A model generated the notes under the pieces. The model worked only from the letters and a program-made list of their open reading frames with translations, did not search any database and had not been told where the DNA came from. The translations under genes were made by a program, and so were the position numbers. A stretch of 64,000 nucleotides of DNA, taken from Planococcus maitriensis (GTDB lineage Bacteria; Bacillota; Bacilli; Bacillales_A; Planococcaceae). The stretch spans positions 1 through 64,000 of the forward strand of contig NZ_QLZQ01000007.1 of the NCBI RefSeq assembly GCF_003289925.1, in the 5' to 3' direction. Position 1 is the stretch's first letter. Every line of letters begins with the position of its first letter. Below are positions 44,193-52,329 of this stretch, piece by piece.

Positions 44193-45065
44193 TTATTTCT
44201 CCAAAACGAGCAGCGCTGCCCCAAGCATGCCGGCATCGTTTTCGAATTGTGCCACTTCCACCGGTAATGGATTCAATAGCACTTCCGCCAATTGGCGCTT
44301 TAGTTCATCCATCCATGCAGAGGCCGATTCCGATACACCACCGCCAATGATGAGCATGTCCATATCGAAGATCGCCTGTAAGCTGCTGATGTAGATTGCC
44401 AAGTCCTCGGTGAAGTCAATGACCAGCTTTTGCGCTTGGGCATCTGTTTCAGCCAGTTCGAATAATTCTGGCGGCGTCACCGAAAGCCCCGTTTCCTTGA
44501 TACGGCGTACAAGGGCCGTACCCGACAGGTATTGCTCTGCACAGCCAAGCCGGCCGCAAGCGCAGCGTGAACCGTTTGGATACAAGATCATATGGCCCAG
44601 TTCTGCAGCCCCGCCGTGCGGGCCGCCGCTCAACAGCTTGCCATCCCAGATGATGCCGCCGCCAAGCCCCGTGCCGAGCGTGATGCAGACGACGCGCCCG
44701 AGCCCTGTTGCGGCGCCGAATTTCGCTTCAGCGAGCGCCGCGCAATTGGCATCGTTCTCCACTTCCACGTATCGCCCTGTCGCTTGTTCCAGCGGTGCTT
44801 TGACCTCTGTCCCTGTCCAGCCCGGGAGCATATCGCCTGCGAAAACGATGCGCCCTGCTTTCGGGTCGACAAAGCCGTGCGTTCCGATACCGATTGCGGA
44901 CACATCAGGATGCTCCTCTAAAAACAACAGCACTTGACGCTCCAAATGCGGGTACAATGGAAACTCCGTTTTCACTTGACGCTCTGCGAGTATCCGTCCC
45001 TCTGCATCAATAACCCCCATACGGATTTTCGTTCCCCCAATGTCTACACCAATTACTTTACTCAT
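44193..45065 (-). CDS. ROK-family sugar kinase (glucokinase-like)
   Basis: A 290-residue ROK kinase. ATP site GVDIGGTKIRMGV at the N-terminus, EVENDANCAALAEAKFGA with the catalytic Asp, GTGLGGGII, and the zinc motif CACGRLGCAEQYLSG. It phosphorylates glucose or a related hexose released by the neighbouring glucosidase, feeding Pgi. ATG 45065 has GGGG a few bases upstream; ATG 45074 lies too close to AAGGAAGG. It follows the third glucosidase gene by 21 bases in one operon. Confidence 0.92.
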   Translation of the reverse strand: MSKVIGVDIGGTKIRMGVIDAEGRILAERQVKTEFPLYPHLERQVLLFLEEHPDVSAIGIGTHGFVDPKAGRIVFAGDMLPGWTGTEVKAPLEQATGRYVEVENDANCAALAEAKFGAATGLGRVVCITLGTGLGGGIIWDGKLLSGGPHGGAAELGHMILYPNGSRCACGRLGCAEQYLSGTALVRRIKETGLSVTPPELFELAETDAQAQKLVIDFTEDLAIYISSLQAIFDMDMLIIGGGVSESASAWMDELKRQLAEVLLNPLPVEVAQFENDAGMLGAALLVLEK

Positions 45066-45086
45066 TTTCCCCATCCTTCCTTAACC

Positions 45087-46697
45087 TCATTCACCTATTT
45101 TTTGATGGCCCTCATAAAAGCATAAAGCTTCATATGGCCTTAGCTTCACTACGTCCTGATTTTCCTGCGGAGGGTAATTTCCGATCAGCACTTGACCCGT
45201 TGGCAACGGCAGTTCACGCGGCGTTTCGGAAAAATTGCAGTAAACCGTCAATTGCTCATCCGCTGCACGTCGTGTATAGGCAAAAATCTCTTCGTCTTCA
45301 CGATGCAATAGCTTGAAATCGCCTTTAGTGATAACTTCAAGTTCTTTTCTGAACGCGATCAATTTTTGGTAATAGCCAAATACCGAATCCGCTTCGTGAC
45401 GTTTTTCTGCATTGATCTCCGGATAATTGGGATTGACTGAGATCCACGGATCGCCTTTCGTAAAACCGGCGTTTTGAGAGTCGTCCCACTGCATCGGCGT
45501 TCTGGCATTGTCACGGCCTTTTGCGTGGATTGACTTCATGAGTTCTTCGTGCGGAATGCCTTGCGCGCGCTTTTCCTTATACATATTCAAGGTCTCGATA
45601 TCCCGGTACTCATCGATTGATGAAAACGCCACATTGGTCATGCCAAGCTCTTCCCCTTGGTAAATATACGGCGTCCCTTGCAAGAAATGAAGGCAAGTGG
45701 CGAGCATTTTCGCCGATTGCTTGCGGTACTGCGCGTCATTCCCGAAACGCGAGACGATACGCGGCTGGTCGTGGTTGTTCCAATACAAGCTGTTCCAGCC
45801 TTTTTCAAAAAGCTCCACTTGCCATTTCTCCAGGTTTTCTTTCAAATCCGTGAGGTGCAGCGGGTGGAGCTCCCATTTTCCGCTTGGCCCCTGGTCCAGG
45901 TTCATGTGTTCGAAAGTGAAAATCATGTTCAGTTCGCGGCGATCCGGGCCCGTATATAATTTCGCGTCTTCCGTCGCGGCGCCGGGCATTTCCCCGACCG
46001 TTACGATGTCATAATCGGACAGCACTTTTTCGTTCATCTCCTGCAAAAATTCATGGACGCGCGGCCCGTTGAAGAAGTGGGGTGTGCCATCGCCATCGAT
46101 GCCATCCGGAAAATCCTGGTCTTTGGAAATCATATTGATGACGTCCATGCGGAAGCCGTCGACGCCTTTATCAAGCCACCAGCGCATCATCTTATACACT
46201 TCATTTCGCAGTTCCTCGTTCTCCCAGTTCAAGTCAGGCTGTTTCTTGGAGAACAGGTGCAGATAGTATTGCTCTCTCTCTTCATCGAATTGCCACGCCG
46301 ACCCGCTGAAAAAAGAACGCCAATTGTTCGGCTGATCTTTCCAGATGTAATAGTCAGGGCGCTGCGTAAACCAATTGTGTTCGTCAGACGTATGATTGAC
46401 GACTAAATCCATGACAAGGCGCATCCCGCGCTCGTGAACTCCCTCAAGCATCCGTTCGAAATCATCCATCGTCCCGAACTCCTGCATGATTTTTTGGTAG
46501 TCGCGGATGTCGTAGCCATTGTCATCGTTCGGTGAATCGTAGACAGGGGAGAGCCATAACACATCCACGCCGAGCTCCGCCAGATAATCCAGCTTGCGGA
46601 TGATCCCTTGGATGTCGCCAATCCCGTCGCCATCAGAATCCATGAAACTTCTCGGATAAATTTGATACACCACTGCTTTTTTCCACCACTCCGTCAT
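45087..46697 (-). CDS. GH13 oligo-1,6-glucosidase-like alpha-glucosidase
   Basis: A 536-residue GH13_31 enzyme. Nucleophile Asp in GFRMDVINM, acid Glu in VGEMPGA, third Asp in NNHDQPR. The motif VDA of the other two glucosidases is MDV here; Val at this place is the mark of alpha-1,6-specific oligo-1,6-glucosidase and trehalose-6-phosphate hydrolase-like enzymes. So the three paralogs probably divide alpha-1,4 and alpha-1,6 links. First gene of an operon with the ROK kinase. Lacks a signal peptide. Confidence 0.93.
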   Translation of the reverse strand: MTEWWKKAVVYQIYPRSFMDSDGDGIGDIQGIIRKLDYLAELGVDVLWLSPVYDSPNDDNGYDIRDYQKIMQEFGTMDDFERMLEGVHERGMRLVMDLVVNHTSDEHNWFTQRPDYYIWKDQPNNWRSFFSGSAWQFDEEREQYYLHLFSKKQPDLNWENEELRNEVYKMMRWWLDKGVDGFRMDVINMISKDQDFPDGIDGDGTPHFFNGPRVHEFLQEMNEKVLSDYDIVTVGEMPGAATEDAKLYTGPDRRELNMIFTFEHMNLDQGPSGKWELHPLHLTDLKENLEKWQVELFEKGWNSLYWNNHDQPRIVSRFGNDAQYRKQSAKMLATCLHFLQGTPYIYQGEELGMTNVAFSSIDEYRDIETLNMYKEKRAQGIPHEELMKSIHAKGRDNARTPMQWDDSQNAGFTKGDPWISVNPNYPEINAEKRHEADSVFGYYQKLIAFRKELEVITKGDFKLLHREDEEIFAYTRRAADEQLTVYCNFSETPRELPLPTGQVLIGNYPPQENQDVVKLRPYEALCFYEGHQKIGE

Positions 46698-46773
46698 AGT
46701 CTCGCCTGCTTTCCTGAAGATTCATTCATTTCTTTTTATCATACGAAAAATTGGAAAAGAAACACAGAACTTT

Positions 46774-46828
46774 TTAAGTAAACCTTTTATAAAAATAAGT
46801 TGACTTAAAATAACTCATTCTTTATACT
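46774..46828 (+). promoter_or_regulatory. Promoter of bioY with a BirA-type operator
   Basis: -35 TTGACT (46800-46805), 17-base spacer, -10 TATACT (46823-46828). The -35 lies in the right arm of a long inverted repeat, TTAAGTAAAC (46774-46783), 15 bases, GTTGACTTAA (46799-46808), with one mismatch. This is the size and sequence type of Firmicute BirA operators, so biotin-loaded BirA would block the promoter. Confidence 0.8.
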
Positions 46829-46860
46829 CGGTTTTAGTACATACGAAGTGGAGGATTTTC

Positions 46861-47445
46861 ATGACAACTTCAATAACCAGATCCAGCAATCATTCGCGTA
46901 CCTTAACACTCGTTCACATCGCCATGTTCGCAGCGCTCATGGCGATCGGCGCCAATATTTCCTCTTTCCTGATCGTCGGGGGTGTGCCGATCACCTTGCA
47001 GACCTTCTTCGCAGTTCTTGCCGGCATTCTGCTTGGCAAGCGTCTCGGCGCTGCTGCGATGATCGTCTATGCCGCAATCGGCCTTGCCGGCGTCCCGGTC
47101 TTCGCCAAGTTTTCAGGTGGCATGGACACATTGATTTCCCCGACATTCGGCTTTATCCTATCTTATATCTTTACCGCTTTTGCAGCAGGTTGGATTGCAG
47201 AAAAAATGCCTTCCAAAAAGGGGTTTATCTTCGCAGCTCTTGCAGCGACAGCGATCAATTACGTGTTCGGCACCAACTGGATGTATGCCGCTTATAAACT
47301 ATGGTTTGCCGCGCCGGAAGGCTTTACTTACGGGATGGCATGGGCTTGGATGGCGGTGCCTCTTCCAAAAGACGTGCTGCTCGCTGTTTTTGCCGGCCTG
47401 TTCGGTTTCCGGATGCAGCCCATTATCAAGAAATACTTGCCTTAA
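46861..47445 (+). CDS. bioY: Biotin transporter BioY (ECF S component)
   Basis: A 194-residue membrane protein with six hydrophobic helices. MFAALMAIGANISSF, GVPITLQTFFAVLAGILLG and GLAGVPVFAKFSGG are characteristic of BioY, the biotin-binding subunit of energy-coupling-factor transporters. Ribosome site GTGGAGG eight bases before ATG. The single gene has a BirA-type operator on its promoter, supporting biotin as substrate. No bio synthesis gene is in the window. Confidence 0.95.
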   Translation: MTTSITRSSNHSRTLTLVHIAMFAALMAIGANISSFLIVGGVPITLQTFFAVLAGILLGKRLGAAAMIVYAAIGLAGVPVFAKFSGGMDTLISPTFGFILSYIFTAFAAGWIAEKMPSKKGFIFAALAATAINYVFGTNWMYAAYKLWFAAPEGFTYGMAWAWMAVPLPKDVLLAVFAGLFGFRMQPIIKKYLP

Positions 47446-47452
47446 CAGGAAC

Positions 47453-47490
47453 AGCCAGTTGCCGGAAACCCCGGCAATTGGCTTATTTTT
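47453..47490. terminator. Bidirectional terminator between bioY and the ketopantoate reductase-like gene
   Basis: AGCCAGTTGCCGG/CCGGCAATTGGCT stem with one mismatch, loop AAACC, then TATTTTTG on the plus strand. It overlaps the stop of the converging gene. Confidence 0.8.
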
Positions 47491-48439
47491 GTACGCTCGA
47501 TTCGTCGACGCGCAACTTATAATTCTGTTCGATGATGCGGATCAACCCAGCCAGGCTGGCATTGACGGGCGTTTCGATTCCGTGCTTTTTCCCCAGCTTC
47601 ACGATGCCGCCGTTGATGACTTCGATTTCGGTCTGGCGCTTCTTCAGGATGTCCATGAGCATCGATGATTTATTGCCGCCGATATCCTGACGCCCCATTC
47701 TCAGGCATTCTTCTGCGACCGCTTCGGCGTCCGCCTCCACGCCTTCCGCACGGGCGACGAGCACCGCTTCTGCCGTGACCGCGCGCAGCAAGTCTTCTCC
47801 TTCCTGCGTATTGAGGATGTCGCCGTTCTTCAGGCGGGTGAGGGCGGTCACGGAGTTGAAAGCGGCATTGACGAATAATTTATTCCAGATGACTGCGTTG
47901 ACGTCCGCAGACACTTCCGTTTTCATGCCCGCTGTACTGAGCATTTCAGCAAAAGCTTCGAGTTTCTTGCTGGCAGCTTCTTCTTCGACATTGCCCAGAT
48001 AGTTCGTGCCCCAGCCCCGATGGAGAATTGTGCCATCGTGTTCAACGCTCGCGCCATGGCCAAGTGTTCCGGAGACGACCGTATTCATCGGGAACAACTG
48101 CCGGATCGTTTCGGCGTTCCCGATGCCATTTTGCATCGTGACGATCACCGTACCCTCAGCCAGCTTGCCACGCAGTTTGCTGAGCACCGCTTCATTGGCC
48201 TGGGCTTTCAACAGGACGAGAAGAATATCCACCTGCTCACCGGCTTCCAGGTCCTGTACGACTTCCAGCCCGATTTGCGTTATTGAATTATCTTTTTCGA
48301 CGATGCGCAATCCCTTTTCATTGATGGCCTCTACATGGCTATTCAAGCGGTTGTATAAGCGCACTTCTTCCCCGCTTGCCTTCAGTTTGCCTCCAGTTAA
48401 ACACGCCATCGCGCCTGCCCCGGCAATTAAAATCTTCAT
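47483..48439 (-). CDS. 2-dehydropantoate 2-reductase (PanE/ApbA family)
   Basis: A 318-residue NADPH-dependent reductase of the ketopantoate reductase family. N-terminal ILIAGAGAMACLTGGKL is the cofactor motif, followed by LVLLKAQANEAVLSKL and TMQNGIGN; the catalytic Lys is in VIWNKLFVNAAFN and Glu in KSSMLMDILKKRQTEIEVINGG. It makes pantoate for coenzyme A synthesis if it is PanE; several paralogs act on other 2-keto acids. Not linked to panB, panC or panD here. Ribosome site AGGAGG eight bases before ATG. Confidence 0.87.
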   Translation of the reverse strand: MKILIAGAGAMACLTGGKLKASGEEVRLYNRLNSHVEAINEKGLRIVEKDNSITQIGLEVVQDLEAGEQVDILLVLLKAQANEAVLSKLRGKLAEGTVIVTMQNGIGNAETIRQLFPMNTVVSGTLGHGASVEHDGTILHRGWGTNYLGNVEEEAASKKLEAFAEMLSTAGMKTEVSADVNAVIWNKLFVNAAFNSVTALTRLKNGDILNTQEGEDLLRAVTAEAVLVARAEGVEADAEAVAEECLRMGRQDIGGNKSSMLMDILKKRQTEIEVINGGIVKLGKKHGIETPVNASLAGLIRIIEQNYKLRVDESSVQK

Positions 48440-48487
48440 CCCATTCCTCCTATATATATATGTCTACTTTCTTTCTTCACTATACCA

Positions 48488-48527
48488 AAAAGGCCTTCTG
48501 CGTGGCAGAAGGCCTTTTCTTAGTTTG
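48488..48527. repeat. 40-bp exact direct repeat, copy 1 (contains a terminator hairpin)
   Basis: This 40-base unit, beginning AAAAGGCCTTCTGCGTGG and ending CTTAGTTTG, recurs without change at 48760-48799. Its core GGCCTTCTGC/GCAGAAGGCC is a terminator hairpin. This copy lies 48 bases before the ketopantoate reductase-like start, next to an extended -10 (TGGTATAGT). Confidence 0.9.
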
Positions 48528-48563
48528 ACAAGAAACTCATAATAATCGTATTTTCCGAAGCTT

Positions 48564-48660
48564 ATTGCTCGCTTTCCGTGGGCTCGCGCCCAAGCCTCCT
48601 CATCCGCTTCGCTGCTTGCGGGGTCTCGGTCGTCTCGCTGATCCACTGGAGTCGAGCAAT
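48564..48660. repeat. GC-rich palindromic intergenic repeat element
   Basis: A 97-base GC-rich island in AT-rich flanks. Its ends are inverted repeats: ATTGCTCG at 48564-48571 and CGAGCAAT at 48653-48660, matching at 14 of 18 positions when extended (CCGTGG/CCACTGG side). The inside holds GCCTCCTCATCCGCTTCGCT and GGGGTCTCGGTCGTC. I know this as a type of small non-coding repeat scattered between genes in Bacillales (MITE- or REP-like). No real coding sequence in it. It lies exactly between the two 40-bp repeats. Confidence 0.6.
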
Positions 48661-48759
48661 CGCTTCTCCAAATACTCAGATAGAATATTGATTTTTGATT
48701 GTAGAAATAGTGATTTCCTTTTTCATTCATAACGGATTATAGACTTCTTCAACACTCTG

Positions 48760-48799
48760 AAAAGGCCTTCTGCGTGGCAGAAGGCCTTTTCTTAGTTTG
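48760..48799 (-). terminator. 40-bp exact direct repeat, copy 2: terminator and stop of the YkvI-type gene
   Basis: Same 40 bases as 48488-48527. Here the unit includes the stop codon of the transporter gene (48792-48794) and its terminator GGCCTTCTGC/GCAGAAGGCC with TTTTC on the minus strand. This is probably the original copy. Confidence 0.88.
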
Positions 48800-49874
48800 T
48801 TGCTTTCTTTTCGCCTTTGGCTTTGTCGTTTTTACCGACTTGGCGGATATCCGCCAAGATCAAGGCCCCGATCAGCAGCAAGCCGAGATAGCCGACTGCC
48901 GGGTACAGATAATTGACCAAGGCCGTAAAGCCGACGAAGCTGAGCGCAAAAGCGATCAACCCGGCAATGATGACGAAAATCCGGAACTTCTTCGTGCCGA
49001 TCTCCGTGAACCGTGCAGAGAATGACAGCAGCATGCTGACAGCCGTATTGTAGATCATCGCGAAGATGACGACTGCCATGATGATGCCGAGGATTGGCGA
49101 GATGTCATCACCGATGGCGAGCATCGGCAAATCGGCTCCCCCGACGACATCCACTTTCGCGAATATCGCCACATAACTGAGGAGGATCAACACGCCGAAA
49201 CCGAGCCCGCCGATCAACCCGCCGCGTGCTGCCACTTTCTCGTCCTTTTCAGCGCCGCCCATGACGAGCGACATCGAAGCGCCCAGCGCGATTGCGAGCG
49301 ATACATAGTTAATCGCTGACAATAGCCAGTTCGGCGTAGCCGACAGCTGTTCTTTCGCCACCGGATCGAGTGCGCTGAAACTGCTGTCCATCGTGATGAC
49401 GCTGTAAATGGCGATTCCCACCACCATCAAAATCAGGAATGGCGTGATACTGGAAATGACCGTAATGACTTTTTTCACGTTCATCATGATCGTGACGATG
49501 ACCAAGACAATCATGATGCTGCGCCCGAATGCCGGCGCCAGGCCAAATTGTTGGGAGAAAATCGAACCGGCTCCAGCGACCATGACGACTAAAATACCGA
49601 ATAAGGTCAATATCAATGTATAGTCAATCACTTTTCCGAGCCATTTCCCGCTGATGCGGTAGACGACGTCTTCATGAGAAGTGGTTTGCATGCGGCTTCC
49701 GAGACGCGTCAAAATCATCCCGATATAGCCGAATAAGGCGGTAGCGACCAGGACGCCGCCTACGCCCCAGTAACCAAAACTAGTAAAGTATTGCAAAATT
49801 TCCTGCCCGGAGGCGAAGCCAGCGCCGACAACGATCCCGATAAAGGCACTGGCTATTTTCAAGCTTCTTTTCAT
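48792..49874 (-). CDS. YkvI-family membrane transporter
   Basis: A 360-residue polytopic membrane protein of about ten helices. The N-terminal SAFIGIVVGAGFASGQEILQYF is the conserved unwound-helix motif of the YkvI family, which belongs to the amino acid-polyamine-organocation/NSS-like fold. Substrate is unknown; LeuT-fold relatives carry amino acids or osmolytes with sodium. Basic Lys-rich tail. Monocistronic, with GGAGAGGG before the ATG and the repeat-borne terminator. Confidence 0.85.
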   Translation of the reverse strand: MKRSLKIASAFIGIVVGAGFASGQEILQYFTSFGYWGVGGVLVATALFGYIGMILTRLGSRMQTTSHEDVVYRISGKWLGKVIDYTLILTLFGILVVMVAGAGSIFSQQFGLAPAFGRSIMIVLVIVTIMMNVKKVITVISSITPFLILMVVGIAIYSVITMDSSFSALDPVAKEQLSATPNWLLSAINYVSLAIALGASMSLVMGGAEKDEKVAARGGLIGGLGFGVLILLSYVAIFAKVDVVGGADLPMLAIGDDISPILGIIMAVVIFAMIYNTAVSMLLSFSARFTEIGTKKFRIFVIIAGLIAFALSFVGFTALVNYLYPAVGYLGLLLIGALILADIRQVGKNDKAKGEKKATN

Positions 49875-50048
49875 AAAACCCTCTCCTTTTCTTGGTGGTG
49901 GACAATCTGGATGTTCAATAAAAATTATTTTTATACAGATAATTTTTCATACCCCTAATCCAGGACAAATCAAACAAATTCTTGCTTTTCCGGACCTTAT
50001 CGCTTATTCTTCCTTATTAGTAATAGAAGATGAAAGGCGGGGAGAGCA

Positions 50049-50612
50049 GTGGATTTGGCTGAGTTTGAACAAGCGATCGAAAAATTCATCGGGCATGCGG
50101 GATTTTGGGCGCCACTCTTGTTCGTTTTGCTTCATTTGATTCGCCCATTGCTGTTTTTGCCCGTCATCGCCGTTTGCATAGCAGGCGGTTTTCTTTTCGG
50201 CTTTTTCCAAGGGGCCGTCCTATCATTTATCGGGTTGACTCTGATGAGTTTCGTTTCATATATGCTGATCAATAAATTCCCGCGCTTCCGCGCCAAACTC
50301 GCTGCCCTGAAAGACAAATGGTTCCCTGACCGCAATTTGACCGTTTCGCAGGTGATGATCCTGCGGGTGATGCCATTTGTCCATTTTCACCTGCTGTCAT
50401 TTTATTTGATGGAGATGACTAATACGCGCCGTGAATATATGTATTACTCCGCACTCGGTTTAATCGCCCCAGCTATCCTGTATACCGCTTTTGGCAGAGC
50501 CATTTCGGAATTCCCCTGGTACACTACACTCAGCATGTTCCTGCTGCTCGCCGCGATTTTCAGCTTTATCGATAAATGGCAAAGCCGCAAGCATAAAATG
50601 GATAAAACCTGA
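50049..50612 (+). CDS. TVP38/TMEM64 (VTT domain) membrane protein
   Basis: A 187-residue membrane protein with five or six hydrophobic segments. The re-entrant motif RPLLFLPVIAVCIAGGFLFGFFQG (core GGFLFGFFQG) and RVMPFVHFHLLSFYLM are the VTT/DedA-like marks of the TVP38/TMEM64 family, whose members are thought to be lipid scramblases or transporters. Starts at GTG 50049 with GGGGAG five bases upstream. Monocistronic plus-strand gene. Confidence 0.82.
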   Translation: MDLAEFEQAIEKFIGHAGFWAPLLFVLLHLIRPLLFLPVIAVCIAGGFLFGFFQGAVLSFIGLTLMSFVSYMLINKFPRFRAKLAALKDKWFPDRNLTVSQVMILRVMPFVHFHLLSFYLMEMTNTRREYMYYSALGLIAPAILYTAFGRAISEFPWYTTLSMFLLLAAIFSFIDKWQSRKHKMDKT

Positions 50613-50692
50613 CAAGCGCAAATGGCTTTCCGTTTGCGCTTGTGTTATTGAGGTATAGTAAAATAAGAGATAGAGATGAGAGGACGAAAACA

Positions 50693-51469
50693 ATGCCTAT
50701 ATTCACCAGAAACGACATTAGCCTGTATTACGAAGATATTGGAAGCGGCCAGCCGCTTCTCCTGTTCCACGGGCTGACCAGCAGTTCCGCCATGTTCTAC
50801 CGCGAAATCAGTTTTTTCCGGACGAAGCGCCGCATCATCGCGCTGGATTCAAGAGGCCACGGCCACTCGGCAAAACCTGATTCCTATACACTCGACAACC
50901 ACATCGAAGACGCCGCCGCTTTACTTGACCATCTGGGGCTGGAATCGGTCGATGTCATCGGTGTTTCCATGGGAAGTTATATTGCGCAGGGGTTAGCTGC
51001 GAGACGGCCTGAACGCGTGCGCAAATTATTATTGGTCGCCACGAAATCCTACGGCGAGCAATCATCCATGGCCGAACTGTTCGAACGCCATGCAGAAGAA
51101 TTCAACGGCTTGTCCATCCATGACAAGCTGGATAAAGCGCAAGCATATATGTTCCACCGCTTGACCGCTGTCAAGAAATGGCAGGCAAAGACTGCACAAA
51201 ACAGCCCCCAACTGACTATGGAGCAGCAAGGCATCGCGTCAAACGCTTTGGAGCGCTTTGATTTGCGCCCGGAACTCCCGAGGATTTCAGCAGAAACCTT
51301 GGTTATCAGCGGCCGCTATGATGAATTAAATCCGCCCAATAAAGGGCGCGAGACGGCGCATCTCATCCCGCACGCCAGCTATATGGAATTCAAGCGCTCG
51401 GGCCATGCACCGAACGTCGAACAGCCCCGGCTGTTTCTCGGCATCGCCGAAAACTTCTTCGACGATTGA
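50693..51469 (+). CDS. Alpha/beta-fold hydrolase
   Basis: A 258-residue alpha/beta hydrolase. Seen: oxyanion HG in LLFHGLTSSS, DSRGHGHSAKP, nucleophile elbow GVSMGSYIAQGLA (Ser about 95), acid Asp in ISGRYDELNPP and His in RSGHAPNVEQP. This set is typical of esterases and lactonases of the 3-oxoadipate enol-lactonase type. Substrate unknown. ATG 50693 follows AGAGGA; codons upstream to 50642 are open but lack a start site. Confidence 0.87.
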   Translation: MPIFTRNDISLYYEDIGSGQPLLLFHGLTSSSAMFYREISFFRTKRRIIALDSRGHGHSAKPDSYTLDNHIEDAAALLDHLGLESVDVIGVSMGSYIAQGLAARRPERVRKLLLVATKSYGEQSSMAELFERHAEEFNGLSIHDKLDKAQAYMFHRLTAVKKWQAKTAQNSPQLTMEQQGIASNALERFDLRPELPRISAETLVISGRYDELNPPNKGRETAHLIPHASYMEFKRSGHAPNVEQPRLFLGIAENFFDD

Positions 51470-51498
51470 GCTTCATTTAATAGCCAAATAAACATAAG

Positions 51499-51529
51499 AA
51501 AGCACGGCGCAAAAATGCGCCGTGCTTTT
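51499..51529. terminator. Bidirectional terminator between the hydrolase and 3-hydroxybutyrate dehydrogenase
   Basis: AAAGCACGGCGCA/TGCGCCGTGCTTT perfect stem around AAAA with T-rich sequence on both strands. Confidence 0.9.
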
Positions 51530-52304
51530 ATTGTGCTGTATAGCCGCCGTCCAGGACCGCTGCCTGCCCGGTGATGCCGCGGGCTTTATCGCTCGCGAGG
51601 AACATCGTGTAATCGGAGACTTCCTGCACCGACAGCAAACGTTTCTGCGGAACCAACGGATAGATTACTTCTTCCAGGACTTTTTCCAGCGAGACATTGC
51701 GCGTCTTCGCCAGATCACCCATCTGATTGCGCACGAGCGGCGTGTCGACGTACCCCGGGCACATCGCATTGACGGTGATGCCATGCTCTGCCCCTTCTAG
51801 CGCCGCCACTTTCGTCAAGCCGATGACGCCATGCTTGGCGCTGTTATAAGCCGCTTTCCCGGCAAACCCGACGAGCCCGTTGATCGAGGCCATATTGATG
51901 ATGCGCCCGAATCCTTGTTTCTTCATGATCGGGAATGCATGCTTCGTCGCCACGAACGGTGCGACCAACATGATCTTGATCAGCAATTCGTATTTCTCGG
52001 TCGGGAATTCTTCGATCGGCGAGACATGCTGCATTCCCGCGTTATTGATCAATACGTCCAAGGAACCGAATGTTTCCACCGTCTTGTCGATGGCTGCTTT
52101 GATCTCTTCTTCGCTGGTGACATCACATTTGATCCCGATGCAATCGAAGCCCTGCCCCTTCAATTCATCAGCAGCTTGTTGCACCGCTTCTTCGTTGATA
52201 TCGGTCAGCACGATCTTTGCGCCTTCTTTAGCGAAATCCACGCTGATTTCATAACCGATGCCGCTCGCGGCGCCGGTGATCAATACAACTTTCTTATCTA
52301 CCAT
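51528..52304 (-). CDS. 3-hydroxybutyrate dehydrogenase (SDR)
   Basis: A 258-residue SDR. Cofactor motif TGAASGIGYEIS, NNAGMQHVSPIEEFP, catalytic Ser in MASINGLVG and YxxxK in AYNSAKHG. The NNAGMQHV and CPGYVDTPLVRNQ stretches are typical of D-3-hydroxybutyrate dehydrogenase, which oxidises 3-hydroxybutyrate to acetoacetate with NAD. It follows a GntP-type permease by 25 bases, a pairing known for hydroxybutyrate use. Confidence 0.92.
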   Translation of the reverse strand: MVDKKVVLITGAASGIGYEISVDFAKEGAKIVLTDINEEAVQQAADELKGQGFDCIGIKCDVTSEEEIKAAIDKTVETFGSLDVLINNAGMQHVSPIEEFPTEKYELLIKIMLVAPFVATKHAFPIMKKQGFGRIINMASINGLVGFAGKAAYNSAKHGVIGLTKVAALEGAEHGITVNAMCPGYVDTPLVRNQMGDLAKTRNVSLEKVLEEVIYPLVPQKRLLSVQEVSDYTMFLASDKARGITGQAAVLDGGYTAQ

Positions 52305-52329
52305 GATGGAATCCCTCCAAGTGAAAAAA

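Noticed and set aside
48464..48730. An 88-codon gene across the palindromic repeat
   Set aside because: It runs through the repeat and both terminator regions, has no homology I recognise and no ribosome site; such frames are by-products of the repeat.
48792..49874. Branched-chain amino acid carrier (BrnQ) for the YkvI-type protein
   Set aside because: The N-terminal motif GAGFASGQEI is shared by several LeuT-fold families, but length and pattern fit YkvI better.
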